Positions 44,920 through 54,633 of a DNA stretch of 64,000 bases are shown piece after piece. The stretch is from Zunongwangia pacifica (GTDB lineage: Bacteria; Bacteroidota; Bacteroidia; Flavobacteriales; Flavobacteriaceae). Under the pieces are notes generated by a model, which was not told the origin of the DNA, searched no databases, and was given only the letters and a program-made list of their open reading frames with translations. The stretch lies in NCBI RefSeq assembly GCF_023499215.1, contig NZ_JAKHSK010000005.1, positions 149,438-213,437 on the forward strand, read 5' to 3'. The position numbers and the translations under genes are program-made. Every line of letters starts with the position of its first letter. The stretch's first letter is position 1.

Positions 44920-45513
44920 TTAGGAATTTTTAGCCGACTTTAAGATAATCTCGTTTAAATGTATAACCTGTTTCTTGGATTCTTCAATTTCTTCATTTTT
45001 TATCACAAAATCGGCCAGTTTTTCCTTTTTTTCGTCACTCCATTGGTTATTCATTCTTGCTTCAATTTGTTCTCGTGAAGTATGATCCCTTTTTAAGACC
45101 CTTTGAATTCGCGTTTCTTTAGGTGCAGTAACCAAAATACTGTAATCAAAATCTTTGTAACTACCTTTTTCGAATAATATCGCTGCCTCGTAAACAATAT
45201 AAGCTGAGGATTGTGCAGCAAACCATTCCCTAAAATGTTGGGCTACGGCCGGATGGATAATGGCATTGAGTTTTTCGAGTAAATTTTTATCCTGAAAGAC
45301 TTTTGAAGCTATAAACGGACGGTTAGGTTGATCATTTTGATACGACTCCTCCCCTAATAACTGGATGATTTTCTGGCGAATTTCAGCTGAAGTATTCATC
45401 AATTCCTTACCTGCATCATCTGCAATATAAACCGGCACTCCCAATTCTTTAAACATGTTAGAAATGGTTGTTTTTCCGCTTCCTATTCCTCCGGTAAGGC
45501 CTACTTTAATCAT
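44920..45513 (-). CDS. coaE: Dephospho-CoA kinase
   Basis: 197 residues, normal length. The P-loop GLTGGIGSGKTTISNMF at residues 6-22, DDAGKELM at about 32, HPAVAQHFREW, and APKETRIQRVLKRD fit CoaE. It phosphorylates dephospho-CoA as the last step of coenzyme A synthesis. The gene follows the YbbR gene by 7 bases, in a run of closely spaced housekeeping genes transcribed together toward the left. coaBC, which supplies an earlier step, is 6 kb upstream in the same direction. Confidence 0.96.
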   Translation of the reverse strand: MIKVGLTGGIGSGKTTISNMFKELGVPVYIADDAGKELMNTSAEIRQKIIQLLGEESYQNDQPNRPFIASKVFQDKNLLEKLNAIIHPAVAQHFREWFAAQSSAYIVYEAAILFEKGSYKDFDYSILVTAPKETRIQRVLKRDHTSREQIEARMNNQWSDEKKEKLADFVIKNEEIEESKKQVIHLNEIILKSAKNS

Positions 45514-45520
45514 TTTTAGA

Positions 45521-46477
45521 TCATCGTTTTATGATAAATTGTATTTTGCGTTCGTTTAAACGCACATTATTAACAAAACGCGGTTGTTCGCTAATTTGCG
45601 CAAGCATATACCCTACTCCTTCCTGAATTTCGTTAAAATCACAAACTACCTTAAACTGATCGGCTTTAACAAACTCATAATTCTTAAGGTTTACCTGATA
45701 ATATACCATCACCCTTTTTGGGAAAATTGTAAGATTTGTACCGCGTGGTACATTAATTACTTCTACAGGGATTTCAACATTCCCTTCCGTAAATTTTGCT
45801 ACTTTTTGGGTATAATCCACGGTGTTCCTATAGAAATTAAGCATTCCCAGATTAGTGGTATCAATTGAGATCGTTCCTAAAATGTCTTTACTTATATTGC
45901 TGGCGCTAATCACATTGGTAGACACACTACTTAGGGTGTCTATGATATTTTTAGGACCGCTTACGGTAATACTATCTGGCACTAACTGCACCCTGTTTAC
46001 CGCTGAAAAACCTATATCATAATTAAGGTTTGTTTTGGGCAAAACAAGCACTCTTTTTTCTTTACGGGGCTGAAAATCGATCACTAAAGAATCTTTTAAG
46101 AAATTGGCATCATCAAAATCGATATCCAGTTGATTTTCGATCGAATTTCGATTATCCCGAATATTGTACACCAATTGTGAACCAACTTCTTTGGCATTTT
46201 TTAAGTCGATCGTTAATACGGGTTTAAAAAACTCGTATTTCCAGATCAATAAAAATCCTTTGGCATCAAGATTAAAACGCACTGTTTTTGGCTTTTCCTG
46301 TACACTTTTATCTAAAGGTGTATTTATATAAGCAAGCGGAATTTCTACGGTACGATTATATTCTTTAGAAAGTTGCACCAACACCCAAATAATAGTAGAA
46401 AATATTAAGAAAAAACCAAACACCTTTACGTTAGCCTTCTTAATTTTTTTTCCTCCTATGTTACCGTAACTACGCAT
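45521..46477 (-). CDS. YbbR-domain envelope protein
   Basis: 318 residues. A single membrane helix near residues 17-35 (VKVFGFFLIFSTIIWVLV) anchors an extracytoplasmic part with repeated YbbR-like units (for example VRFNLDAKGFLL, SITVSGPKNIIDTLSSVST and IPVEVINVPRGTNLTIFPK). In Firmicutes the YbbR/CdaR proteins regulate c-di-AMP synthesis; whether that applies here is not known. The gene lies 7 bases upstream of coaE and overlaps the glycosyltransferase gene by 8 bases, an arrangement typical of Flavobacteriaceae. Confidence 0.85.
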   Translation of the reverse strand: MRSYGNIGGKKIKKANVKVFGFFLIFSTIIWVLVQLSKEYNRTVEIPLAYINTPLDKSVQEKPKTVRFNLDAKGFLLIWKYEFFKPVLTIDLKNAKEVGSQLVYNIRDNRNSIENQLDIDFDDANFLKDSLVIDFQPRKEKRVLVLPKTNLNYDIGFSAVNRVQLVPDSITVSGPKNIIDTLSSVSTNVISASNISKDILGTISIDTTNLGMLNFYRNTVDYTQKVAKFTEGNVEIPVEVINVPRGTNLTIFPKRVMVYYQVNLKNYEFVKADQFKVVCDFNEIQEGVGYMLAQISEQPRFVNNVRLNERKIQFIIKR

Positions 46478-47477
46478 CCTTAAAAAATAATCCCGGGTAA
46501 GCTTCTTCCGGATTTGCTTTTAAAATTAACATTGACCATGAGGATTTTAAAAATCCATACCCATATCCAAAAAACTGAATAAGCGTGGCAATTATGGCTA
46601 AAAATCCAATTTTCAGACTCTTTGTTTTAACCACAGCCAATAAAAATAAAATTATAAAATACAATATAAATAAGCCCAGCATCCACCAGATTCCTAAACG
46701 AATGGCTAAAACAGAAATTACAAAACCTATGATAAAAACAGAAGGAAACCAATACGTAATCTTAGCACTTCCTTTATGCCACCTGTTTAAAATGGGCCTT
46801 GTAAGTCCAAATTTATGAACCTGATTATAAAATTTTTCCCAATCGATCCTCCTTTTATGAAAAACGACGGCTTTGGGAATTAAACAGGTTTTAAAATTCA
46901 GCTTTTCTAAACGTAAAGAAAGATCTGGATCTTCCCCCGGGTGAATATTACCAAAACCTCCTGTAGCTTCGAAAGCTTCTTTAGAAAGCCCCATATTAAA
47001 ACTTCTGGGCTGAAATTTATTCACTGCCTTTTCACCACCACGAATTCCACCGGTAGTTAAGAAAGATGTCATGGTAAAATCTATAGCTTTTTGGATATCG
47101 CTAAAGGTTTTATGCGCACAATCTGGCCCTCCAAAACAATCGCAGTAATTTTTGTCCAAAGACTGGTCTACCTGTTGTAAATAATCTGGTGGCAAAATCA
47201 CATCACTATCCAAAATTAAAAAGTAATTTCCTTTAGCCCTTTGCATGCCATAATTTCGGGATTTACCGGGTCCTGAATTATCTTTAAAATAATAACTAAT
47301 TTGTAACTGCTCAAGAAAATCTTTTACTACATGTTCTGAAGTTCGGCTAGAGCCATCTTCTACAATAACCACTTCAAATTTTCGGCTAAATTTTAAAGCT
47401 ACCATACTTTGTAGCAGTTCCCGGGTCTCTTCAGGACGGTTATAAACAGGAACAATAAAAGAATATTCTCTATTCAT
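46470..47477 (-). CDS. Glycosyltransferase family 2, membrane-associated
   Basis: 335 residues. The GT-A fold starts YSFIVPVYNRPEETRELL; the metal-binding DxD is LILDSDVILP; GGFGNIHPGEDPDLSLRL provides the later ED pair. Three hydrophobic segments close the protein (about 240-265, 270-290 and 292-318). It transfers a sugar from a nucleotide donor, probably to an envelope lipid or polysaccharide at the inner membrane. It overlaps ybbR by 8 bases and lies behind fabI, with a long inverted repeat between. Acceptor and donor are unknown. Confidence 0.9.
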   Translation of the reverse strand: MNREYSFIVPVYNRPEETRELLQSMVALKFSRKFEVVIVEDGSSRTSEHVVKDFLEQLQISYYFKDNSGPGKSRNYGMQRAKGNYFLILDSDVILPPDYLQQVDQSLDKNYCDCFGGPDCAHKTFSDIQKAIDFTMTSFLTTGGIRGGEKAVNKFQPRSFNMGLSKEAFEATGGFGNIHPGEDPDLSLRLEKLNFKTCLIPKAVVFHKRRIDWEKFYNQVHKFGLTRPILNRWHKGSAKITYWFPSVFIIGFVISVLAIRLGIWWMLGLFILYFIILFLLAVVKTKSLKIGFLAIIATLIQFFGYGYGFLKSSWSMLILKANPEEAYPGLFFKDA

Positions 47478-47533
47478 TTTAAGAAGAATAACAGCATTGC
47501 TTTTGCTATTTCTAGGAGTGAATTTAAAAAAGA

Positions 47534-47609
47534 AAAACTGAATTTACCCTAAATTAAGTTAAGCTTAACGGTCTGCCAGCCATACTTTTTAGAAGGTAAA
47601 TTCAGTTTT
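47534..47609. repeat. Long-armed inverted repeat after fabI
   Basis: AAAACTGAATTTACC at 47534-47548 is exactly the reverse complement of 47595-47609, separated by 46 bases that contain a second palindrome (GTTAAGCTTAAC, about 47557-47568). It lies directly after the fabI stop on the minus strand and probably ends or attenuates that transcript. Confidence 0.6.
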
Positions 47610-47624
47610 AAAGTTCAGCAAAAA

Positions 47625-48452
47625 TTATTTTTCGCTTTCTTTCTCAACGAATGCTTCCATAACTTCCTGGCTAACGCCTACGTTAGAGAAACCACCGTCA
47701 TGATATAAGTTTTGTAAGGTCACTTTTTTAGTAAGATCAGAGAAAAGTGTAATGGTGTAATCTGCACAATCCTGAGCGGTAGCATTACCAAGCGGCGACA
47801 TTTTATCTGCATAAGCAATAAATCCATCAAAGCCTTTTACCCCCTGTCCGGCAGTAGTTGGCGTTGGTGATTGCGAAATAGTATTTACACGTACCTTCTT
47901 TTCTTTACCGAAGAAATATCCAAAACTACGGGCGATACTTTCTAAATACGCCTTATTATCGGCCATATCATTATAATCTGGGAATACCCGTTGTGCAGCC
48001 ATATAAGAAAGCGCAACTATACTTCCCCACTCGCTCATCGCGTCTTTTTGGTAAAGTGCCTGCATGGTTTTATGGAAAGAAACAGCAGATACATCCCAGC
48101 CTTTTGCCGTCCATTCATAATTTTGATCGGTATAATGTTTACCTTTTCGTACGTTTACAGACATCCCTATAGAATGGAGTACAAAATCGATCTTACCTCC
48201 AAGGATTTCTGTAGCTTTATCTACAAGATTTTCTAAGTCTTCAACTTTTGTAGCATCTGCAGGAACAATTTCAGCACCAATTTGCTCGGCTAAAGTTTTA
48301 ATACTTCCCATTCTCATGGCGATTGGCGCGTTGGTAAGCACAATTTCAGCACCTTCGTCGTGTGCTTTCACAGCGGTTTTCCATGCAATAGAATTCTCGT
48401 CTAATGCCCCGAAAATGATTCCTTTTTTTCCTTTTAAAAGGTTATATGACAT
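47625..48452 (-). CDS. fabI: Enoyl-[acyl-carrier-protein] reductase (NADH)
   Basis: 275 residues. The FabI-type cofactor pattern is LLKGKKGIIFGALDENSIAW, and the catalytic pair is YMAAQRVFPDYNDMADNKAYLE in two adjacent parts, with Tyr and Lys in the Y-x6-K spacing (Y155-like, K165-like). VNTISQSPTPTTAGQGV is the substrate loop. It reduces enoyl-ACP in the last step of fatty-acid elongation. It lies between recN and the glycosyltransferase in the left-running housekeeping block, with 76 bases before it and an inverted repeat after it. Confidence 0.95.
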   Translation of the reverse strand: MSYNLLKGKKGIIFGALDENSIAWKTAVKAHDEGAEIVLTNAPIAMRMGSIKTLAEQIGAEIVPADATKVEDLENLVDKATEILGGKIDFVLHSIGMSVNVRKGKHYTDQNYEWTAKGWDVSAVSFHKTMQALYQKDAMSEWGSIVALSYMAAQRVFPDYNDMADNKAYLESIARSFGYFFGKEKKVRVNTISQSPTPTTAGQGVKGFDGFIAYADKMSPLGNATAQDCADYTITLFSDLTKKVTLQNLYHDGGFSNVGVSQEVMEAFVEKESEK

Positions 48453-48528
48453 GTCGAAATTTGTTTTTAGATTCTTTCAGCTGGTAAATATAGTAAAATT
48501 CAATACAGCCATAGATTTTTAAAATCTA

Positions 48529-50184
48529 TTAATTCTCCAGCAGCGCTATAGCATGCGCTCTTGCCGACTCACTAATCGTATTCCCGCCAAGCATCATCGC
48601 CAGTTCGTCTATACGTTCTTCCTGGGCTAATTGCTTAATTTTTGTACTGGTAATCTCCCCTGTATCTTCTTTAAAGATCTTAAAGTGAGCATTTCCTTTT
48701 CCGGCAATTTGCGGTAAATGAGTAATAGCCAAGACCTGCATGCTATGACCCATTTTCTGTAAAATCTCTCCCATTTTTTGTGCAATATCACCAGAAACAC
48801 CCGTATCGATCTCATCAAAAATAATTGTAGGCAAGTTACTTTGTGCGGCCAAAATACTTTTAACCGCCAGCATAATTCGGGATAATTCGCCACCAGAGGC
48901 TGCTTTTCGAATTTCCTTAAAACTCCCACCTTTATTGGCGGCTAAATACCAGCCTAACGTATCGTTCCCGTTAGCAAAAAACTTCTCGCCCTGCTCTAAA
49001 CTAATTTTTAACCGGGCGTTTGGCATTCCCAATCCGCTTAAAATCGCTTCTGTCTCTTTTACAAAAGACGGAATAATCTTTTCCCGGCGGTCATGAAGCT
49101 TTTTGGCGATATTCGATAATTTTTCCTTTTGCTTTTTTATTGCTGAAGCGATTTCAGCTAAAGCCTCCTCGGCATTTTCACTTACCGCCACCTGTTTTCT
49201 TAACTCTTCAGCGATAGTGAGCAATTCTTCGATTTCAAGCACATTATGCTTTTTTTGAAGGTTATAGATTTGCTGAAGCTTATCGTTCGTCTTTTCAAGT
49301 TCCTGAGGATCGGCTTCTGTATTTTCCAACGCGGCTTCCAATTCTGTATGAATATCGTCTAATTCGATAATTACACTTTGCACACGTTCATGTAAACTTT
49401 CATAAGTTGCCGAAAATCGTGAAATCCTAGATAAATTATTGCGAACCTCTTTTAAGGTTGTAAGACTTCCTATTTCTTCCTGAGAAATATAATTGATAGC
49501 CGAACTTAACTGCTCGGTAAGTTCTTCAACATTATTAAGCTCTTCATATCGCGTCTCCAACTCTTCAAGCATGCCGGGCTGTAGTCTTGCTTCCTCTAAT
49601 TCATTCAGCAAAAACACATTGTAATCATACTCTTTTGTAGCCTGTGCCTGCTCTTCTTTTAAAACTTCTCCTCTTTTTTGTAAGCTTCTAAGCGCTTTTA
49701 AAGCCTCTCGATATTCTAAATTTAACGATTCATTATCGGCGATGGTATCGATCACCTGAAACTGATAATCATTATTCCCCAAACTAAGCGTTTCATGCTG
49801 ACTGTGAATATCGATTAAATAATTACCAAGGTTATTTAAATTTGCAAGGGTCACAGGGGTATCGTTTACGAATGCCCGTGATTTCCCAGACGCTAAAATT
49901 TCCCTTCTTATAATGGTTTTTGGTTCGTAGTCCAGATCTTCTTTTTCAAAGAAATTGGTTAAACCATAATTTGAAATATCAAAGACACCTTCTATCACAC
50001 ATTTTTTATCTGGATTTTTAATCGAACTATAATCGGCCCGATTTCCCAGCAGTAAACCTAATGCACCAAGCATAATAGATTTACCTGCCCCGGTTTCTCC
50101 GGTGATAATGGTGAAACCCGGCTTTAAATTCATGTTGATATCTTCGATCAACGCGTAATTTTTAATAGATAAAGATGTAAGCAA
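48529..50184 (-). CDS. recN: DNA repair protein RecN
   Basis: 551 residues, full length. SMC-like N-terminal ATPase (LTSLSIKNYALIEDINMNL, then the P-loop GETGAGKSIMLGALGLLLG), a central coiled coil (about 150-370, rich in Glu/Lys/Leu), and the C-terminal part ASGGELSRIMLAVKSIL, PTIIFDEIDTGVSGDIAQK and VLAITHLPQIAGKGN. It holds and processes DNA ends in double-strand break repair. It follows the DUF4835 gene in the same direction with 73 bases between, an order usual in Flavobacteriaceae. Confidence 0.96.
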   Translation of the reverse strand: MLTSLSIKNYALIEDINMNLKPGFTIITGETGAGKSIMLGALGLLLGNRADYSSIKNPDKKCVIEGVFDISNYGLTNFFEKEDLDYEPKTIIRREILASGKSRAFVNDTPVTLANLNNLGNYLIDIHSQHETLSLGNNDYQFQVIDTIADNESLNLEYREALKALRSLQKRGEVLKEEQAQATKEYDYNVFLLNELEEARLQPGMLEELETRYEELNNVEELTEQLSSAINYISQEEIGSLTTLKEVRNNLSRISRFSATYESLHERVQSVIIELDDIHTELEAALENTEADPQELEKTNDKLQQIYNLQKKHNVLEIEELLTIAEELRKQVAVSENAEEALAEIASAIKKQKEKLSNIAKKLHDRREKIIPSFVKETEAILSGLGMPNARLKISLEQGEKFFANGNDTLGWYLAANKGGSFKEIRKAASGGELSRIMLAVKSILAAQSNLPTIIFDEIDTGVSGDIAQKMGEILQKMGHSMQVLAITHLPQIAGKGNAHFKIFKEDTGEITSTKIKQLAQEERIDELAMMLGGNTISESARAHAIALLEN

Positions 50185-50257
50185 TTTTTCTTAGAATTTA
50201 AGGCTAAATATAAGGGAGAATTTGGCGCAAATCAACTACCAGAAAAAAGAATTGTAA

Positions 50258-51145
50258 TTACTGAATTTGTCGCCACTTACGTGCGTAATTAGGCGCCATA
50301 CTATTGAGTTTTTGCGTTAACCCACGTGTACCAACATCGGGGCCACCGGTAAACACATCTATAATTTCATCTGATTTTGCATCAAAAAAGACACGTAATA
50401 ACAATGAATTTCGTCTAAGCGAATTCATTTCCCGTAAATTTTCTATCGCTACCGCTATAGCTTGTTTTCCTTCAGTAATATTATCGTGCATTACGTCTAA
50501 GCCTTCACGATGATACGTATACAAAGCATCACGATATCCCTGAAATGAGTTAGAAAGCAAATCGGCATTAAGCCTAAACCTGGATCTGTTATTGCCACTG
50601 GGTTGCCAACCACTACTATTGCTTTGCTGGGCAACGGTTACAATTTGTTTAGCTTCTTCAAAAAAAGGGGTCCCCCCATTTTGCTGAAAAGAATCGGCGT
50701 CTAATCCTAAAATCGTATATACATAAAAACTAACTACCGAAACTAAGTTAGAACTGTAGGAATTTTGATTATAATTTAGTGGTTGATATTGGCGATATGA
50801 AAAATTAAAATCCTCGTCGTTGTAATTAAAAAGCGGCGTTACCATATCTGATCCAAATACAGGCCGCGAAGATTGTACCTGAATACTCGCTGAAAAATTC
50901 TCGTCATCTAAAGCACTAACGGTAATAAACATACTACAATTAATGCGCTGCTCTGGCGGTAATTCTCTACCCGTCCAGCTATTGGTATTAATAAATTCTT
51001 GAAGCGAGTTTTTTAAGGTTTTAAAAACACTAAGGTTAGCCTGGCCGGTTTGTTCGGCATTAATCTGTACATCGCAATTAAGCTCTTGTGCTTTTAGGTT
51101 AAAGCAAAAAAGAAAAATTAGTATGGCGAATATTTTATTCATCAA
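50258..51145 (-). CDS. DUF4835-family exported protein
   Basis: 295 residues with a signal peptide ending CFNLKAQ (residue 19). The DUF4835 pattern is present: ELNCDVQINAEQTGQANL at the start, then SWTGRELPPEQRINCSMFI and VSFYVYTILGLDADSF, ending LNSMAPNYARKWRQIQ. The family is restricted mainly to Bacteroidota and its role is not established. Position between coaBC (overlapping by 11 bases) and recN is conserved in the group, so cotranscription is nearly certain. Confidence 0.9.
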   Translation of the reverse strand: MMNKIFAILIFLFCFNLKAQELNCDVQINAEQTGQANLSVFKTLKNSLQEFINTNSWTGRELPPEQRINCSMFITVSALDDENFSASIQVQSSRPVFGSDMVTPLFNYNDEDFNFSYRQYQPLNYNQNSYSSNLVSVVSFYVYTILGLDADSFQQNGGTPFFEEAKQIVTVAQQSNSSGWQPSGNNRSRFRLNADLLSNSFQGYRDALYTYHREGLDVMHDNITEGKQAIAVAIENLREMNSLRRNSLLLRVFFDAKSDEIIDVFTGGPDVGTRGLTQKLNSMAPNYARKWRQIQ

Positions 51146-52337
51146 ACAGATTAATTATTTCGTTTAAAATATCGGCAGCTACTTCAGATTTTGGTTTTAA
51201 ACCAAAACTTTTCACCTCATCCTGAAAAACAAAACTTACTTTATTAGTATCACTTTGAAATCCCGCTCCTTTATCCTGTAGAGAATTGAGTACTACAAAA
51301 TCAAGGTTCTTTTTTTGAAGCTTTGTTTTGGCATTTTCCAGCTCGTTATTGGTCTCTAAGGCAAAACCAATTAATTTTTGATGCTGCTTTCGCTCACCTA
51401 AAGAACGTAAAATATCCTGAGTTTTGGTAAGGCGTATTGTTAAAGTCTCGTCGGCTTTTTTAATTTTTTGATCGGCTACGGTTTCGGGTTTATAATCGGC
51501 TACCGCTGCCGCTGCAATAACCACATCTGCTTTTTCAAAATTTGCAAGGGCGGCATCGTACATCTCCTGAGTACTTACCACTTTAATAAGATGGATATGA
51601 TCTTCAGCGATCTGTAAATGTGTAGGCCCTGAAATTAAAGTCACCTCAGCTCCCATATCTGCCGCTACTTTTGCAATCTCATACCCCATTTTACCGCTGC
51701 TGTGATTGCCAATAAAACGTACAGGATCTATAGCCTCGTAAGTTGGGCCCGCCGTGATCATTATTCGTTTGTCTTTTAAAGGTAAAGACTCGGAGAGATG
51801 ATCTTCTAAAAACTGAAAAATTTCCTCGGGTTCGGCCATTCTTCCTTCACCACTTAGGCCACTGGCAAGCTCACCAGTACCGGCAGGAATCATAAAATTA
51901 CCATAGCTTTCTAAAGCTTCGAAGCTATTTTTGGTGGATGGATGTTTATACATATCCAAATCCATCGCCGGTGCAAAATACACCGGACATTTAGCCGAAA
52001 CATACGTCGCTAATAAAAAGTTATCGCTATTACCGGTGGCCATTTTAGAAAGGGTATTGGCCGTGGCGGGGGCTATAAGCATTATATCTGCCCATAAGCC
52101 CAGCTCTACATGATTGTTCCATACTTCGTCCTCATCTTCTGTAAAAGAAGAATAGACTTCATTTTTGGATAATGTAGAAAGGGTAAGCGGAGTAATAAAA
52201 TCTTTGGCAGCCGGCGTCATCACCACACGGACTTCTGCGCCGGCTTTAATGAAAAGTCGAACTAACGAGGCGGTTTTATAGGCAGCAATACCACCGGTAA
52301 TACCCAAAAGTATTTTTTTGCCTCGTAGTACAGACAT
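51135..52337 (-). CDS. coaBC: Phosphopantothenoylcysteine decarboxylase/phosphopantothenate-cysteine ligase
   Basis: 400 residues, a two-domain enzyme. CoaC part (1-180): KILLGITGGIAAYKTASLVR, the FMN-site histidine in NNHVELGLWADIMLIAPATA, and YFAPAMDLDMYKHP. CoaB part (190-400): ITAGPTYEAIDPVRFIGNHS, SSGKMGYEIAKVAADMGAEV and AAAVADYKPE. It makes 4'-phosphopantetheine from phosphopantothenate and cysteine in two steps. It lies between rpoZ (25 bases upstream) and DUF4835, overlapping the latter by 11 bases. Confidence 0.97.
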   Translation of the reverse strand: MSVLRGKKILLGITGGIAAYKTASLVRLFIKAGAEVRVVMTPAAKDFITPLTLSTLSKNEVYSSFTEDEDEVWNNHVELGLWADIMLIAPATANTLSKMATGNSDNFLLATYVSAKCPVYFAPAMDLDMYKHPSTKNSFEALESYGNFMIPAGTGELASGLSGEGRMAEPEEIFQFLEDHLSESLPLKDKRIMITAGPTYEAIDPVRFIGNHSSGKMGYEIAKVAADMGAEVTLISGPTHLQIAEDHIHLIKVVSTQEMYDAALANFEKADVVIAAAAVADYKPETVADQKIKKADETLTIRLTKTQDILRSLGERKQHQKLIGFALETNNELENAKTKLQKKNLDFVVLNSLQDKGAGFQSDTNKVSFVFQDEVKSFGLKPKSEVAADILNEIINLFDE

Positions 52338-52362
52338 ATTGTATAGAATCTATTAAAATCTC

Positions 52363-52695
52363 TTAGATTGTATCTTCTGATTCTTTGGTGTTACGATAGT
52401 AGATCTTATCGCTTAACCATTCTTCTACTGCCAACGCATGTGGTTTAGGTAATCTTTCGTAAAACTTAGAAACTTCGATCTGTTCTTTGTTTTCAAAGAT
52501 TTCATCTAAACTGTCATTGTAAGTAGCAAACTCATCAAGTTTTTCAAGTAATTCTTTCTTGATCTCGGTATTAATCTGGTTCGCTCTCTTAGCGATAATT
52601 GAAATTGCCTCGTAAATATTATCAGTAGGCGCATCAATCTGGTTTTTATCCAGTGTAATTGTGTTAACCGCTGCTTCAGTTTTTTTAATATCCAT
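52363..52695 (-). CDS. rpoZ: RNA polymerase omega subunit, Bacteroidota type
   Basis: 110 residues. The conserved omega helix region is DNIYEAISIIAKRANQINTE (residues 25-44), which contacts the beta' subunit in the core enzyme. The rest is acidic and extended relative to proteobacterial omega, as usual in Bacteroidota. It lies immediately upstream of coaBC and 10 bases downstream of bamD, an order seen across Flavobacteriaceae and similar to the rpoZ-coaBC linkage elsewhere. It helps assemble and stabilise RNA polymerase. Confidence 0.9.
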   Translation of the reverse strand: MDIKKTEAAVNTITLDKNQIDAPTDNIYEAISIIAKRANQINTEIKKELLEKLDEFATYNDSLDEIFENKEQIEVSKFYERLPKPHALAVEEWLSDKIYYRNTKESEDTI

Positions 52696-52705
52696 TTTCC
52701 TTAAA

Positions 52706-53539
52706 CTAATTAAAAGTTTTCAACCTTGCTTGTATATCCTGGTATGCTTCGTCTACATTAGCGATATATTCCCCCTCTGGGTAACTTTTCTTATACGACT
52801 GGTAGTATTCCAGTGCTTCCTGTAAACGCTCTTGCATTAAATTTCTATAACTGTTTATTGCATAAGAATAAGCTGCATCAAATCTTAGGTAAAACGCTTC
52901 TTCGCGATAGGGTGTACCTGGATAATCTGCTATAAAATTGTTGAAAGAAGTAATTGCCGCGGTAAAGTTTCCTTCACGATAATTCCCCCCTATTCTCCAA
53001 TATTGCTTTGCAATTTCAAATGCTTTTTTCTCTAATTTTAATCGAAGTTCTGTAGCCAATAAGTTTGCTTCCTCTGCATATTCTCCGTCAGGATATTTAT
53101 TAAGATAACTTTGTAAAGCATCGATCGCCTTATTGGTATCTGTTTGATCTAAATCGTATTGAGGTGATTCTTCGTAATAACTTTTACCCGATTTAAAGGA
53201 GGCTTCCTCTACTTTATCACTATTAGGATAGGATTGTACAAAACGTTCAAATTCAAAACTAGACAAATAATAATCTCCTACCTGATAATAAGAATCGGCA
53301 AAAAGATAACTTAATTTCTCTCCCTGGGGCTTACCACGATATTGTGGTAAAATTTGTTCGAAAAGACGAATCGCTTTTTTATATTTTCGGTTACTATCTT
53401 CAGCCTTAGCTTCATTATACAGATTTTCGGCGAAGGTATATTTCTCACCCGCATTTTCGCTTTTTAAAACCTTTTGGTAGTCACTACAGGACTGAAGTAT
53501 AAATAATAAACCTAATAAAAGTAATCCTTTTCTCATCAT
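52706..53539 (-). CDS. bamD: Outer membrane assembly lipoprotein BamD
   Basis: 277 residues from the ATG at 53539 (MMRKGLLLLGLLFILQSC). A longer start at 53551 lies four bases from an exact -7 box (53563-53556) and would sit at the transcription start, so the internal ATG pair is preferred. The lipobox is LQSC. Several TPR-like units follow, for example YFYNEAKAEDSNRKYKKA-type and FAFDAYSYA-type helices with PNSDKVEEASF, KYPDGEYAEEA and SYPEGEYIANV. BamD belongs to the complex that inserts beta-barrel proteins. It leads the rpoZ-coaBC-DUF4835-recN block. Confidence 0.9.
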   Translation of the reverse strand: MMRKGLLLLGLLFILQSCSDYQKVLKSENAGEKYTFAENLYNEAKAEDSNRKYKKAIRLFEQILPQYRGKPQGEKLSYLFADSYYQVGDYYLSSFEFERFVQSYPNSDKVEEASFKSGKSYYEESPQYDLDQTDTNKAIDALQSYLNKYPDGEYAEEANLLATELRLKLEKKAFEIAKQYWRIGGNYREGNFTAAITSFNNFIADYPGTPYREEAFYLRFDAAYSYAINSYRNLMQERLQEALEYYQSYKKSYPEGEYIANVDEAYQDIQARLKTFN

Positions 53540-53555
53540 TTGTAAAAACATCTTG

Positions 53556-53563
53556 CAAAAGTA
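53556..53563 (-). promoter_or_regulatory. -7 box of the bamD operon
   Basis: On the minus strand TACTTTTG fits TAnnTTTG exactly. Transcription should begin about 53550, leaving a short leader before the ATG at 53539. It sets the start of the long housekeeping block. Confidence 0.5.
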
Positions 53564-53683
53564 CGGTTTTTGGAATTATAAAAAAAACTTTCCGCTTGTA
53601 CAAGAATAACAGTAAAAGCCTTTATTTATTATACCTTAACGAGGTTTATTTTTCTTCGGAAAAAATTTTCTCTCTTTAAAATG

Positions 53684-53707
53684 AAAAAAAGCTGCCCAAA
53701 AGCAGCT
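53684..53707 (-). terminator. Terminator after dapA
   Basis: On the minus strand AGCTGC and GCAGCT pair around a 6-base loop and are followed by seven T. It lies 36 bases after the dapA stop. Confidence 0.88.
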
Positions 53708-53742
53708 TATCCTAATCAAAATTTTAATTGTTGAAGGGCTAT

Positions 53743-54633
53743 TTAAACCACTTCAGCCTGAAAATTATTTACAAAATCTCCAATCTTAGTGTGTAACCCT
53801 TCCGAAGCATTTACCAACGGAAGCCGTACATTCTTAGAACAGATTCCTTTTTTCTCTAATAAAGATTTAATCCCTACCGGATTTCCTTCAGCAAAAATCA
53901 AATCGATAGAAGGGGCTATTTTATAATGTAATTGGTAGGCTTCTTTAGCCTTAGCTTCTAATCCCAGTTTTACCATTTGCGAGAATGCTGCCGGGAACCC
54001 CTGCCCAATTACAGAGATTACTCCTGCCCCGCCGGCAAGCGTCATTGGCAACGTAATCATATCGTCGCCAGAGATCACTTTAAAATCTTTTGGTACCAGA
54101 CTAATTAATTTCATGGCCTGCACGATATCTCCTGCTGCTTCTTTTACCCCTATCACATTATCGCACTCTCTGGCAATCCTGGCGATCGTTTCTGGTAAAA
54201 TATTAGAACTTGTTCTCCCGGGAACATTATATAAAATAATAGGAAGCGGTGAGGCCTCTGCTACTAATTTAAAATGTTGAAAAATCCCTTCCTGCGATGG
54301 TTTATTATAATAAGGGGAAACCGATAATACGGCCTGAAAAGCCGATAAATCTGTAGCTTTAACCTGTTCTACCACGGCCATGGTATTGTTCCCACCTATT
54401 CCTAAAACTAAAGGAAGACGATTATTATTGGTCTTTACGATACAATCGATCACCTGCTCTTTCTCCTGTTTATTAAGCGTAGAATATTCTCCTGTAGTCC
54501 CTAAAACCACAAGATAATCGATACCATTGGTAATTTGATCTTCTACCAATCGCTCTAAAGCTTCAATATCTATGCTTAGATCATTTTTAAACGGAGTTAC
54601 CAAAGCTACTCCCGTGCCTACAAACGCGCTCAT
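53743..54633 (-). CDS. dapA: 4-hydroxy-tetrahydrodipicolinate synthase
   Basis: 296 residues, full length. The DapA barrel shows [29 protein letters not shown], the catalytic tyrosine in [16 protein letters not shown], the Schiff-base lysine in [10 protein letters not shown], and [20 protein letters not shown]. It condenses pyruvate with aspartate semialdehyde at the start of lysine/meso-diaminopimelate synthesis. It starts directly after the DUF6913 stop (no bases between), so the two genes are cotranscribed and translationally coupled. A strong terminator follows. Confidence 0.96.
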   Translation of the reverse strand: MSAFVGTGVALVTPFKNDLSIDIEALERLVEDQITNGIDYLVVLGTTGEYSTLNKQEKEQVIDCIVKTNNNRLPLVLGIGGNNTMAVVEQVKATDLSAFQAVLSVSPYYNKPSQEGIFQHFKLVAEASPLPIILYNVPGRTSSNILPETIARIARECDNVIGVKEAAGDIVQAMKLISLVPKDFKVISGDDMITLPMTLAGGAGVISVIGQGFPAAFSQMVKLGLEAKAKEAYQLHYKIAPSIDLIFAEGNPVGIKSLLEKKGICSKNVRLPLVNASEGLHTKIGDFVNNFQAEVV

